Program-made: the position numbers and the translations under genes
The notes under the pieces: generated by a model
Told to the model about the DNA's origin: nothing
Databases searched by the model: none
Seen by the model: the letters and a program-made list of their open reading frames with translations, nothing else
DNA from: Xiphydria camelus
Taxonomy: Eukaryota > Arthropoda > Insecta > Hymenoptera > Xiphydriidae
Direction of reading: 5' to 3'
Assembly: GCA_963678675.1 (NCBI GenBank)
Contig: OY783195.1
Span: forward strand, 6,954,001 to 7,018,000
Length of the DNA: 64,000 bases
Shown: piece by piece, positions 47,825 through 58,500 of the stretch
Numbering within the stretch: the stretch's first letter is position 1
Layout: each line of letters begins with the position of its first letter

Positions 47825-48948
47825 CAGTCCACTCTCGTTATAAGGCCGCTTCGCTCGAGCGTCACCCCCACCACGTCACTCGAAAAAAACGTTTCTATTT
47901 TACTCTCGTTATGAGGCCGCTCATATTAATCCGGCGTCACCTCCACCACGGCGCTCTAAACGTTTATAAATGAAACGCTCGCTAATAAACCCGACGAAAA
48001 AAATTAACCTTTTAAAATTTTTTCAAATAATTGTTCAATTTTTTTCAATTACAAAATTTAATTCTCTTACGTTCTACATATTCATCAGGGGTAATATAGA
48101 TAGGTACCTACATACACGCTGAACTTTCCGTTCAGGCCACTTGGAATTCTCATTGAAAAACGAAGAATTCTTTAAAAATTTATTATCGAGTCAAATGTAG
48201 GCATCTTACATCACGTATACCGCGTTAATAATAACTTAAATTTTTATTGTTAATAATAATAATTAGGAATAATAAGTATTAATTATATTAATTAATTAAA
48301 ATTTTATTGTTATTAATAATAATAACAATAAAACATTTAATTAATTGCTTTGTTGTCTTATGCATATTAAAATGTATACCCTTTTCTTGCTAATTATGGT
48401 TTTTGTACTATTGAAAAATTGTAAGGTGTACATCGAAAACGAATTTATTTAATCGTAAAAGTGTGGGTCGTATACGCCCCACGCAGCCTGAACGGAAAGT
48501 CTTCAAAAATCGGTCCGGCACGGGACGTGTTAAAATCTGCTTCTTCAAGATAGTTTTAGAACGTTTTATTTTATTTCTTAATTTGGGTCAAAGAAGGACC
48601 CCAGGGCCAAAGTAGCCCGCATTGGCGGTAATATTTTTGTATTAGAACTTTTTCTTCACAGCAATCAAAAACTACATAAATGATGCATTAACGTTGACCG
48701 GTAAATTTTCTAACCTCTAATTTCTCACCTGATGCGTGAACATTGAATTTGATTTACATTTGGTGGCACCTCTGCGATTCCAGGCTTGCCGCGAACGCCA
48801 AATACGAAAATTCGTAGCGGACTCTTATCGAGCGAAATGAAAGTAAGAAATCGTTTGAGGGGAGTGACGCAAGGAGTGGGGAGAGGCCATTTCTCAGAAT
48901 GCGCCTCTCCTACAGCCCCTGCACCGGCCTCTTAACGAGAGTTGACTG
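47825..48948. mobile_element. 1.12-kb pogo-like element nested in 47582-49149
   Basis: TA then CAGTCCACTCTCGTTATAAG GCC at the left; reversed right end CAGTCAACTCTCGTTAAGAG GCC with TA. Near the left end the block CTCTCGTTAT(A/G)AGGCCGCT...GTCACC(C/T)CCACCACG is present twice. The termini differ from the outer element, so this is a separate family. No transposase frame. Confidence 0.75.
48122..48500. mobile_element. Probable third nested element (AT-rich core)
   Basis: GAACTTTCCGTTCAGGC at the left mirrors GCCTGAACGGAAAGTC at the right. Between them is a long AT-rich part with TTATTGTTAATAATAATAAT and its approximate mirror. No target duplication was settled, so the boundaries and even independence from the enclosing element are uncertain. 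Confidence 0.4.
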
Positions 48949-49153
48949 TACATTGTATATGCATTGCATGATTATGCATTTTAGCAAGAGATTTTATGTT
49001 TGTTAAATGAATAAAAAAGTATTTTAATATGAAATTCGTGTTCTCAGTTGTTTAGTCCCAGGCTTCAAAATACTTGTTCGATTATCCGAACTTTTGACTA
49101 TCCGAACGTGGTCCGGTCCCAATTAGTTCGGATCGTCGAGATTCGACTGTACG

Positions 49154-49373
49154 TACACTCAGCTAACAATTGAATCAAGTAAATTAAATGTGTTTCTGAA
49201 TAATCCTAAGACCACAATTATTCGACTAGAATGAATATTGATTAGACATATAAATATTATTGATTTAATTAAATATTTTTTGGATCAAATCGGTACTCGA
49301 ATCGAATGAATATACTCTTAGGATTATCCAAAAACACATTTATTTCAATCAAGCAAATTCTTCTCTCAGTGTA
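49154..49373. mobile_element. Family B MITE, subgroup copy 2
   Basis: TACACTCAGC at the left and TTCTCTCAGTGTA at the right are the termini. Inner AATCCTAAGACCACAATTAT TCGA and its mirror (CTCTTAGGATTATCCAAAAA) match the copy at 22982-23191. It abuts the right end of the pogo-like element almost directly. Confidence 0.7.
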
Positions 49374-49469
49374 TCGAATGGAAAAGAAAGAATAACCCTC
49401 AATATATGCATACACTGCCAAACATGGTAATCAGTGCGGTGTTTTTGTCGACTGATTAGTAAGCATGTA

Positions 49470-50314
49470 GGGGAATGCCGTCAGGGTCGGCCTGTCGTCT
49501 AGATCGGCCATTTGCGATATTTCAGCTTATAAAACTAGTTTCAACTATTTGCAAGCGTGGTAAAACTTCTATTGGTAACAGCACACTTTTCGTGGCAATA
49601 CCGAGTTTGAAGCGTGAAAGTAAAACGTGTTGTCCACTCAGTGGCTTGGGAAAGACGAAAAAAGTTTTCCAGTATCAATGAATACGGTATCAGAACTTGA
49701 AGCTAAAACATGCAATCGTCGAGGTAAGCAAATAAGTGTGTCATATGGTTATCCTTTAGGAATAAACCAAGGGGATAATTCAATTTGATAACCCGTTTGG
49801 TTGTGGTGTGATACGATGTGGTGGCCCTGGTGCTTGTCGTCAAGGTTGAACCATTTGTGTAGTCAGGGTTGGGCGCACCGTGATTTTTTTTCTTTTCAGG
49901 GTAATAGCAACGCTATTACAACAGAAACACCAGCAAAACGAGGTCGTCCACCCAAAAAAGTACTGAAAAAGCCCTCTTCGGATGAAGACGAGGACTTTTG
50001 CCTCATCTGTTTGGAAACGATGCCTCATCGCTTGAATAGTAACAATTCCGTTGCATGCATTGAATGCAAAAGAGAAGTGCATTTGAAGTGCGCGAAAATG
50101 ACGACCAGCTACTTCATTTGTCAAAACTGTATTTCTAATTTTAAAAAAATACCCATTACTTTTTAATTTTTCATCCAATCAATTCGTAATATCTTGGAAA
50201 AGTTTTCTTTTTCCCGGACCTTTCTAAGAATGCGCAGTAATTATAAGAATTCTTTTTTACATGGAAATTATGGGCAAAAGTCAAAACTATGGCCCAACCC
50301 TGACGACATTCCCC
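49470..50314. mobile_element. 845-bp TIR element carrying a PHD-finger relic, TA duplication
   Basis: TA then GGGGAATGCCGTCAGGGTCG GCC at the left; the reversed right end reads GGGGAATGTCGTCAGGGTTG GGCC with TA. A third, internal GTCAGGGTTGGGCG lies at about 49863. The interior carries a spliced-looking coding relic. A GGGGAA...TGGCN-type end recalls the element at 1783-2698. The superfamily is not assigned. Confidence 0.65.
49525..50166 (+). pseudogene. Two-exon relic: AT-hook plus PHD-like zinc finger
   Basis: A good donor (GAG|GTAAGC at 49723/49724) and a good acceptor (pyrimidine tract then CAG before 49900) define a 176-base intron. Across it one frame joins KHAIVE to GNSNAITTETPAKRGRPPKK, then an acidic SSDEDED stretch, then a Cys/His array: CLIC, CIEC, VHLKC, FICQNC. 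Spacing C-x2-C-x13-C-x2-C-x4-H-x2-C, then C-x2-C, fits a PHD-like finger. KRGRPPKK is an AT-hook. Upstream the same frame is open from about 49525 (after a possible acceptor) but has one TGA at 49679. The stop is at 50167. PHD-type tails occur at the C-terminus of several insect DNA transposases; I infer that this is the 3' end of such a gene after deletion of its catalytic part. A captured host fragment is possible. Confidence 0.6.
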
Positions 50315-51302
50315 TATATTTTGACAAATTAAATGAGATTCGTCGTTTATCAATTGAAAGTGGAATACACGTATCTCTTGCAATGAACAAATGATGATAT
50401 ATTTCTGAGTATAAGTCAATGAAAATGTTATAGCGATTATCGACAACTGATAATAAAGGAATAAACATACTATAATTGCAATAACCGCTAGTTCTCTTCG
50501 CTGAATTTTATTGAGTTTATTTTATCATTTCGGAAATGGAAGACCTCTTCAAACGAATGTCTAACAAAACATGGGTTATATTTAACTATGTAAGTAAACT
50601 TTCTAAATCAGAACAAATGACTGTTATAATTAGAGAACTTATTTATTTACTTATTTATTTCAATATTTGAAACTCATCTTCTTTGAACGTAGTTCGTCTC
50701 CGAAGAGCAAACAAAACTAATTCCGTTCCCTCAGAGAAAACCATCCCCACAATACCATCCCCGCAAAAACCACCAAGGGTGCCCGCGAAGGATAAATCTG
50801 GAAGTGTGGTCCCGGTACGATTAATTAACACGTTCGTTGATTCGCTATATTTAGATCGGTGAGTAAAGTCTTCGATGGTAAAAGCCCCCAGACGCGCTAT
50901 GTGCGCCATACGAAGGGCCGAAGTATCTCGGGGGCGACGCAGTAGTAGTGCGTAAACCCGATGCTACGTACGTACACCGGCATCGAGCAACGTATTATCT
51001 GCGCACAATGCACGCCCCTGCGATAAGTTTATTATTTCGGGGACGCTTAATGTGTTTGGCTTGTGTTTCGCTGTGGAATAACACGCGTGCAAGTGACACG
51101 CACACGCGCTTTCCTTTCCCCGTAGATAAGTCGTAATAGTTCACGTATTTCGTTCGAAAGGAAGCTCGTTTATAGGGAGATCTTTTCTCTCGTCTAATCG
51201 AGGAATTACGAAGCGAAAAGAACGTAGGAGGATCATGCAAATCAAGGGAGAATCGTCGAGGTTCGACAGAAACGTTTGGCAGGGTGGAGTAATTCAACCA
51301 GT
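50315..51302. other. No gene recognised
   Basis: A GC-richer part at 50690-51130 with short domain-free frames on both strands. Confidence 0.4.
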
Positions 51303-51524
51303 ACATAGAGAGAACAGTTTATTTATAGTTAATAAACGTATACTTGAATATGGCAAAATAGATATTTCGCGTTCGGACAAAGAGACATTCGTTAACTATT
51401 ACTGGTAACTGTTTAGAATCAAATGAATGTTCTAATAATTAATCAATATTTTCTCGTCACAACGAAATATTTATTTCGCCATGTTCAAGTATACCTTAAC
51501 TTCAAATAAATTGTTCTCCGAGTA
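51303..51524. mobile_element. Family A MITE, copy 3
   Basis: TAGAGAGAACAGTTTATTTA TAGTTAATAAACGTATACTT GAATATGGC at the left is mirrored by GCCATGTTCAAGTATACCTT AA and AAATTGTTCTCCGAGT at the right. Interior CGAAATATTTATTTCGCC as in copies 1 and 2. Confidence 0.7.
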
Positions 51525-52707
51525 AAGTTTGCCAAGTTGTTTCCAACTCTAATAATAATGACGTATATAGAGTATCTAAACATACAAATTACCATTTTTT
51601 TTTAGAGTTGGCAGTTAAGAATCGACAGATGAGTCAATTGTCATATGCTTTGGTATATAAGAAACATTAGGTAGGTACGTCTAACTGTACACTGTAAACA
51701 AAATTTGCATTAAATTTAATATAATTGTATACAAAGCTTTTATCCGATGCGTGATTATTAAAATTAATATGCTCCGTTATGAAATTTATAAAGGCAATTT
51801 AATGAAGAAATATATTATCTCCATAATTACGGTCTATATTAATTTTCATAATCCCGTATTGGAAAAAAGCTTAATATAAGAGTATTATAAAAATACAAAT
51901 GTTTTTACAGTTTATTGTCAACTACTGGTTTAACTACCTATCTGTTTCATGTCATAGGTATCAAACAAATATGACACTTTCTTGTTAGGTACGCCTATTT
52001 TTAACGGGATATCTCAATGAATTGAGATAAATAACATTCTAAGTATATAAATTATATATCATTCTATCATTGATTCGACTGTACATGTTTATTAATTCCA
52101 CGGCTCATTTGGAATGGAAATAATCGAATTAGCAGGCGGAATGGAAGCCGGTATTGTTAATACATTAAGAATGCACCGTACATCTGTCACAGCGGGAGAA
52201 TTAGTCTCCGCGTGGTCCTGCGGAAGGAGGCTAATCCTAGTGACAAATAACTCGCTCAATAAGGCGGCGACTGTAGCGTCGTCCAATTACAGTACGATGC
52301 AGCGGTGCGAAGACCTTTCGCATAGGGTTGTTGGATATTTATTTACGCGACAAAAGGACCCGATCTGTCCCGAAACGAAATCGGGGAGGAACGTGGCGCT
52401 CCTTTGGGGACGATAATGGGAACAGCAGTAATGCGACTAAAATGATATTTCATTCACGAAAATGGTGAATGTTTCTGTAAAGATATTTTTATATTTTTGA
52501 TATATTACGTTTACTTAATTGTTAAAATATTCATTTGATTACATTGAGTTGTATAATTAAATATTTGTTTAAAATTAGAATCCTCTCGAAAAGGTGAGAA
52601 CCGGTTCGCTTTTAACGATGAAACGTACCCCCCCCCCCCCCCCCGAAGCTTTTCTTAATTGACAGGTGAAATATATATTTCATGTAGATACCTATATATG
52701 ACATATA
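51525..52707. other. No gene recognised
   Basis: AT-rich to about 52090, then a GC-richer 330-base part with opposed domain-free frames (52092-52416). A lone pogo-like end GATTCGACTGTACATG lies at about 52074, with no partner found. A C17 run lies at 52628-52644. Confidence 0.35.
52628..52644. repeat. Poly-C tract, 17 bases
   Basis: Uninterrupted C run. Confidence 0.9.
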
Positions 52708-53278
52708 CAGGGTGTTCGGAAAAAACACCGACAAAGAAATAGGGGTGATAGGTTACGTCATTACAAGTATTTTGATATAAGGGACCTATACCCGCAAGCG
52801 CCCCCTTCTGGAGATATCAACTTTTCAAGTTTATAACGACCGAGGTTGATCAAAGTAGAATAATATTGAGTTTTTTGTCTACCTGTACAATTGAAAAACA
52901 AATGAAAACTCCTTGTATCCGCATCATCTTCGAAAAGTACAAGGACTTGAGCCAAGCGGTTATCCTTTCCGCAAGCAGTTTGCGCAGTGGCACATCTATC
53001 CAGAATCGTTTCCGATGTTGCATGGACATGGGTGGCCGTCATTTTGAGCATTTGCTACTGTAGTACATTGTTTTTGTATCTCGTAAAATTAAATATTCAT
53101 TACCATCTTGATACGTTTCTTATTATTCTACTTTGATCAACCTCGGTCGTTATAAACTTGAAAAGTTGATATCTCCAGAAGGGGGTGCTTGCGGGTATAG
53201 GTCCCTTATATCAAAATACTTGTAATGACGTAACCTATCACCCCTATTTCTGTGTCGGTGTTTTTTCCGAACACCCTG
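52708..53278 (+). mobile_element. 571-bp Tc1/mariner-type element with about 157-bp TIRs
   Basis: CAGGGTGTTCGGAAAAAACA CCGACA at the left and its mirror at the right are flanked by TA. The arms run to about 52865 and from about 53122 and differ at only a few positions. The interior contains the end of a transposase reading frame (see next entry). The CAGGGTGT start is shared with the 11997 foldback. Confidence 0.8.
52940..53063 (+). pseudogene. Tc1/mariner-type transposase C-terminal tail
   Basis: Within a 65-codon frame ending at 53063 the last residues read NRFRCCMDMGGRHFEHLL. The (R/L)xxCI-x4-G-x-HFEHLL tail is characteristic of the C-terminus of many insect Tc1/mariner-related transposases; this is recognised from family knowledge. 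Catalytic motifs are absent, so only the tail survives between the long TIRs. Confidence 0.65.
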
Positions 53279-55664
53279 TATACATGTGTGTAATACATGT
53301 ATATACATATGTAACTGCCTTTATAATCGTTGGATAAATATCACATGTTTGTTCACTTGTGACAACGAAAAATAGTGTTATTTTCGTTTCGTCATCTGTC
53401 ACTGAATAATACCTACTCTCTCTAGGTACTGAAAATAAATCAAAAATGAAACAGCAAATCATAAATACATATTCAGAAAGCAGTTATAAAAAGTCTCGAC
53501 TAATAAATCAGAAAAGTGGAAAGGTGGAACATTTTTGTAGCGTCATCCTCCGTACACACTTTAAAGTCTAATCTCTTCCTACAAATTACCCGGATAAATC
53601 GGTGTTTCGGAATCTCGCTAAAGATAAGTTGATTAAGTAGTGATTTCTATACATGAAATACGCAGAAGTTGCTTTCAAGTTCGAATCAGAACTATCCCAA
53701 TTAATTGGGGAAGTATTAACCACTTCAGAGAGAATGTAGCGGTTGATTAATTATTTATGTACTTATTAAAAATCCCCCATTAAGCAGAAAGTGTCTATAA
53801 AGAAGTAAGGTCGTTGTTTCTCTTGCAAATTTTGATAAACACGTCCACCTTTCTCCGAGATGAACATTATTAAATGCTCTGCTATTGAGAAGATTCCAAT
53901 GCAAAATATAAATTGGGAAACAAAAAATTTACGTAATATAACTGCACAGTGAAATATTGAATTTTCGATTTTGAAGAACCTTTCAAATTTGGTAAGAATT
54001 TTTTTTTAAAATGATGTATATTATACTAATCACTTCATTAATATTACAATTATTTCAATCGTAATAAATCGTTAACTCTACTATAAATGCATTTTCTAAT
54101 CTTTGCAACTAAATTTATTTCCACATAAGCTCATATTTAATGAAATCATATCTGCGTGTTGAGAGATCCAGTTTATCAATAAGCGACGATAGGAAATTTG
54201 TGCTAAAATTAAACAGTCGATCGACATACCTGATGCAAATGTTGCGACGAGCAACAACAAAGTCGGCAGTCTCGCGTCAATCCCCATTACGCCACTTTTG
54301 CAGCCGTGTACTCCAAGCAGCACCGATCGCCGGCAAAATCACTGAACTCTCATAGCAGTCGATCGATTTTCGCCGCAACCGTTTCAATTACTTTTTAGAA
54401 TTCGCACAATCGATATCGTCGCCGCGACAATCTGCACATTCTTTCCACACTGAACTGGTAGAGAATTGAAACTGACATTAACGATTCGATCGCCGATTTC
54501 GCGAAGATCGTTGAAAAATGGGCGGCATAATTGAGAACGGTCGGACGTTCCGAAGCCAGCAGGATTAATTATCGCGATATCCGCAAAAGAAAAGAGAATT
54601 AAGAAATAAATATTCCATTTTTTCAAAGGAAAGTATTTATGCAATTAGTATGTATGCATAATTATGTATTAAAGCAGCAGGTATGACCTTAAAATCATGT
54701 ATATCATAATTCCCGCCAAGGCGCAACGCAATTAAATTCGCTTAATTCAACACTTTCAACATTTCTGAAAATCTAATTCCTCCCTTTCTTTAGTCCGTGT
54801 CAAATGATCAAGATTGCTTTTCATTTATAAATAACCATTGGCTCTCTTTAACGTAATCTCATTGTCGACTAACGATTTTAACCCATTAACTCCGAGTGAA
54901 AGCTTTTTTCATCAGCAACGATATCTCTCAAATGTATTGAATAATCCTGATTAAACGTTATTTAAAAAGGTAAAAGCCTCTGTGAATTTTCTTATTAACT
55001 ATCATTGTGAACTTACATTAATTTCTTGATACGTATAGACGATTAAAATCGCGTTTAAATTAAAATCGATTTAAAAATTTCTATCGCGATCGTCGTCGTA
55101 TTCTTTTCTATTGTTAACGCCGACTTTCAACAGCACGCGATACATTGCAATTGACGCGACAAAAATGCCGGTAGAAACTTGGAATTAATTTTGCATCGGA
55201 AGATTGTCCATTTCGACCGAGTATAGCGTCAATTAGAAGTGTCAAACGGTGCCGACCATCGAGCACGTGCTCACTGCTTCCGCGATTTTCCTAAACGTTT
55301 TCACGGGTCACGCGCGTTCGGTTCTGTCAGAATCAGCAGAGGTGTAAGCGAGCGCGGCGCTAAAGCGTCACAACGCTGCGGCTTGACGGCCGATACTAAT
55401 GCGACGTCGGGACGCCCGCCGTTATCACACAACTTCCTGGCGCACGCGCACGCGTCGCAAGGAAACACGGAGTCCCGTGGGGTTCCCCTATGGGTGGTTT
55501 GGGATTAGGTGCGTCCCCTCTCTCCACCACTCCGCGGGGACGCGTTAATCGAGGGTGAAAATTGCTCCGGTGGAAATAATGAGGCACGCACGAGTCTTGA
55601 AGTTTTTCTGCACCTATACGGTGCTGATAGTTCGAGAAGTTACGTTTATGATTTCTGTCGATAT
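53279..55664. other. No gene recognised
   Basis: AT-rich to about 54100, mixed beyond, with a CpG-rich segment at 55080-55600 containing a domain-free arginine-rich frame (55239-55508). No repeat structure visible to me over these 2.4 kb. Confidence 0.4.
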
Positions 55665-55850
55665 ACACGGTTAGAAATTTTGTATTGGAAATGGTCCATC
55701 CATTTTTGTATATTGAAATCAACTGATTTTTTGTATTATAATTTAATACTCCTTGTGTTCATTTTTATACCAAAAAAATGTTGGATAACACAAAGAGAGA
55801 GTGAATTGATTTATGTAATCACATATGAATACAGGTAAGCCTTTCTCAAT
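55665..55850. mobile_element. Family E element, copy 2 (partial)
   Basis: TTTTGTATTGGAAATGGTCC, ATCCATTTTTGTATATTGAA ATCAACTGATTTTT and TTAATACTCCTTGTGTTCAT align in order with 59460-59560 and with the reversed right arm of 24040-24515. The right arm is degraded. Confidence 0.5.
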
Positions 55851-56318
55851 CCAAACTTCCTCATGGCGCAGGTATTCGCTATGTGCATCTGAACACGTGG
55901 CGCCATCGGTGGCAATTTTCTAAATTATGAACATCAACATTGTACAGTATGTACATTGGTGGCAAGTGAAAAATCATTTCAATACAATTATTTATTTGTC
56001 TTTTATGTTAAATAAACATTGGAGGAAGCAATTTGACATGTGTTTTACTATGGAATATTATGGTACACATGGGTATACACGATGTTCAAAACTTATAAAT
56101 TGGCCACCGCAAGCGCTGGCTACCTTCCCCCTCCACTTTTTTGCCCACTTGCACGGAGCGAATAGTGAAAATGTTTTCTTTTTCTACAAGAGAATTACTT
56201 TTGATAAAGCGATTATACTTATTAATTACCTACTTGTAAATAGGAGCAGCTAAATTATATCTCACACATAGCACAGCAAGTGAACAACTATACTTCTATG
56301 TTCATCCTAGTAATATAT

Positions 56319-57345
56319 CGATAAAAACCAGTTTACAAAGTACTTCAAGGCTCACAAATATCAAAATACAGTAGCATGATACTTTGCGCCTACTTGTCTG
56401 TAAGGTAACATTTTTATTTGTCTCTTAATTAACGTCGAGAGTAGTGAGAAAATATGCAAATTGTAGCAGACGAAGAATGCAATCCAATAAATTGTACCAT
56501 ATTTTTTAAAAATATAATATTTTAAAGGATCCAAGAGTTTCTCGTTTATGAGTCTTTCCAGTTCATAGAATGCATGGTGTATTTTGTTTCCTACATTTTC
56601 ATTTAATAAGTTCCTTCTCTCTCCAAATAATGCATCCATTTTCAAAATATCTGTTACTAACAAGGAAACCTTCCGAGGCCGCCGCTTCCGATCTTGATGA
56701 AACTCCGTAGATTTAAAGTTTATCGAAAAATAAGAGACCCGTATTTTTTTATAGCGGCCCAATTTTAGTTGAAGGGGGTCAAATGGACCTCTGAACTTTG
56801 ACCCCCCTCGAGCTATCTCCGAAACGAAGCGAGATAGATGAAAAGTGTAAACGTACGTATTATTTGGTTTTTTCAGTGTAATAAAATGCTCTAAACAGAT
56901 TTTGGATAAACGCACTATTTTTCAAAAAAAATTGTTTAATCTAATTTTTTGAAATATCGGATTGGTCATACGAATAAAAATGTAGGAAATTTTATTACAA
57001 ATTCAACCATGTATGATAAAATATATTTCCCTCCTACAGTTTTCCAAATTTCTAACTTTTATGTCTGATAATGAGCGGGCTACCAATGGCAGTAACGGGA
57101 TAGGTCGGGCATTATTACACATCTATGTATTTTAGTGCCACTTTTCTTTCATTTAATTAAGGATCCAAGAGTTTCTCGTTTATGAGTCTTTCCAGTTTAT
57201 AGAATGTATGGTGTATTTTGTTTCTTACATTTTCATTTAATAAGTTCCTTCTCTCTCTCTCTCTCCAAATAATGCATCCATTTTCAAAATATCTGTTACT
57301 AACAATAAGAACCGGTGGACGAGCTACCTGTGCTATCTGGGTATG
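56319..57345. repeat. Mid-repetitive sequence G, copy 2, with internal duplication
   Basis: ATCGATAAAAACCAGTTTAC AAAGTACTTC at the left and the following blocks parallel 45555-46340. The segment AAGGATCCAAGAGTTTCTCG ... TCAAAATATCTGTTACTAAC occurs at 56524-56664 and again at 57160-57304. The minus-strand 184-codon frame here merely crosses repeat and insertion. Confidence 0.65.
56667..57155. mobile_element. About 490-bp insertion between the duplicated segments
   Basis: This sequence (starting near AACCTTCCGAGGCCGCCGCT) has no counterpart in copy 1 of repeat G, where a different MITE occupies the same place. I see no clear TIR, so it may be another kind of repeat. It contains TGACCCCCTTC/GAAGGGGGTCA-like mirrored text at about 56774-56806. 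Confidence 0.4.
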
Positions 57346-58164
57346 TACCTGTTTGATTCTATCGAAGGAACATAATGTTAATTTGCTCCTATATTTTTCG
57401 AAATAGTTGAACTCTTACTTCGATTTTTAAAATTTATTATACAATCTCTTCAATCCTTTTTAAATCTGTTCCTGATATTTATTCCTTCTTATTACAAATT
57501 CTTGTAAGATCCTGTGACAATTTCTTAATAGTACAAAATAACTAAATATTTATATAACTTTATACTTATATTTATATTTAATGGACAACTATATATATAG
57601 AAAATTCAAGAGATAGAGATGCTGCGGGATATCATATGAGGATTTATAGGGTCGTAATTGCGTAATTTATGCACTTTAATAGAGGAACAGCATTTCTATT
57701 ATTATAGACTAGCATAGTTCTATCCGGCGTTGCCCGAGTTTTGGCCAGTTTTGTAAAAGGTTTCTGTAGCAGTATGCAAGCATAGTGTCTCAACACTACT
57801 TTTTAAACGATTTTTTATATTCAAGTTCAAATTTCTCGGCTCCTAATTTTCCGATCGGAACCAGTCCAACGCCATCCGACAGGAAATTTTATGGGCTTTC
57901 ATAGTATTACTATTCACTTTTCCCGTTACTATCTGTTGCTTTTACGTCTAACAGAGAGCGCTCTTTTTCAAAAAGAGCATGTTTTTACCTATCACAGGTG
58001 GTAGGTATATAAATAGTAGGTATATAAAATACACGCGCGTATTCGAATGCAACGTTGTGTCAAAATTGCAAAGCAATCGGTAAAGAACTTTTGGAGATTT
58101 TAAGATTTTAAGATTTTGAACAAACAAACATTTACATTCTTATTAATAAGAATTAATAGATTAA
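57346..58164. other. No gene recognised
   Basis: AT-rich, no structure seen. Confidence 0.4.
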
Positions 58165-58500
58165 CCTGTTAACTAGGTATGACGAAATATATCGTCATAC
58201 ACGAACTACTACTGCAATGGGCATGATGACATTTTTCGTCATGGAAATTTGCCGTAATATTTTGAACGTATTAAGTTTTATGTGGTTCTTATCTATTAAC
58301 CCTCCGTTAGGCGGGTGGATTATACTAGACGTGCTATTCAAATGGACGTGGATTACAATGTTAATCCACTCGCCTAACGGAGGGTTAAATCCTAGCGTGT
58401 GGTTATATGCGAGCATATTGTTTACGTTTTTCCAATCTATTACGTGAGCACTATTCACGGAAACGAGTTGAACAAAAGTTTATTCCTCGGGGTTAACAGG
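58165..58500. mobile_element. 336-bp piggyBac-like element, TTAA duplication
   Basis: TTAA at 58161-58164 and 58501-58504 flank CCTGTTAAC at the left and GTTAACAGG at the right. A subterminal palindrome GTATGACGA...TCGTCATAC lies at 58177-58200 and a second (CATGATGACA...CGTCATG) at 58221-58242. Non-coding. It carries the MITE at 58300-58384. Confidence 0.65.
58300..58384. mobile_element. 85-bp piggyBac-like MITE, TTAA duplication
   Basis: TTAA on both sides, ends CCCTCCGTTAGGCGGGTGGA TT and AATCCACTCGCCTAACGGAG GG with one mismatch. The CCCTCC start is shared with 22574-22660. Confidence 0.8.

Larger units (their letters stand above)
47582..49149. mobile_element. 1.57-kb pogo-like element, host of nested insertions
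   Basis: TA then CAGTCGAACCTCGAATATTC GAA at the left; the reversed right end reads CAGTCGAATCTCGACGATCC GAAC, flanked by TA. Inward, TTCGATTATTCGAAC and the right-side GTTCGATTATCCGAAC also pair. The ends are of the pogo/Tigger type. No transposase is visible: most of the interior is a second element, so the original was probably a short non-autonomous copy. Confidence 0.75.

Noticed and set aside
50194..50394. Frame following the PHD relic
   Set aside because: It runs across the right TIR of the element into flanking DNA, so it cannot be part of the original gene.
52072..52087. Lone pogo-like end GATTCGACTGTACATG
   Set aside because: No partner end within a plausible distance. Too short to call an element.
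55239..55508. 89-codon plus-strand frame in a CpG-rich patch
   Set aside because: Composition-driven, no domain, and an opposing frame overlaps it.
56361..56915. 184-codon minus-strand frame, the longest in the window
   Set aside because: It begins in the 490-base insertion and runs across the duplicated part of repeat G. The homologous part at 45.6 kb is not open, and no domain is visible.
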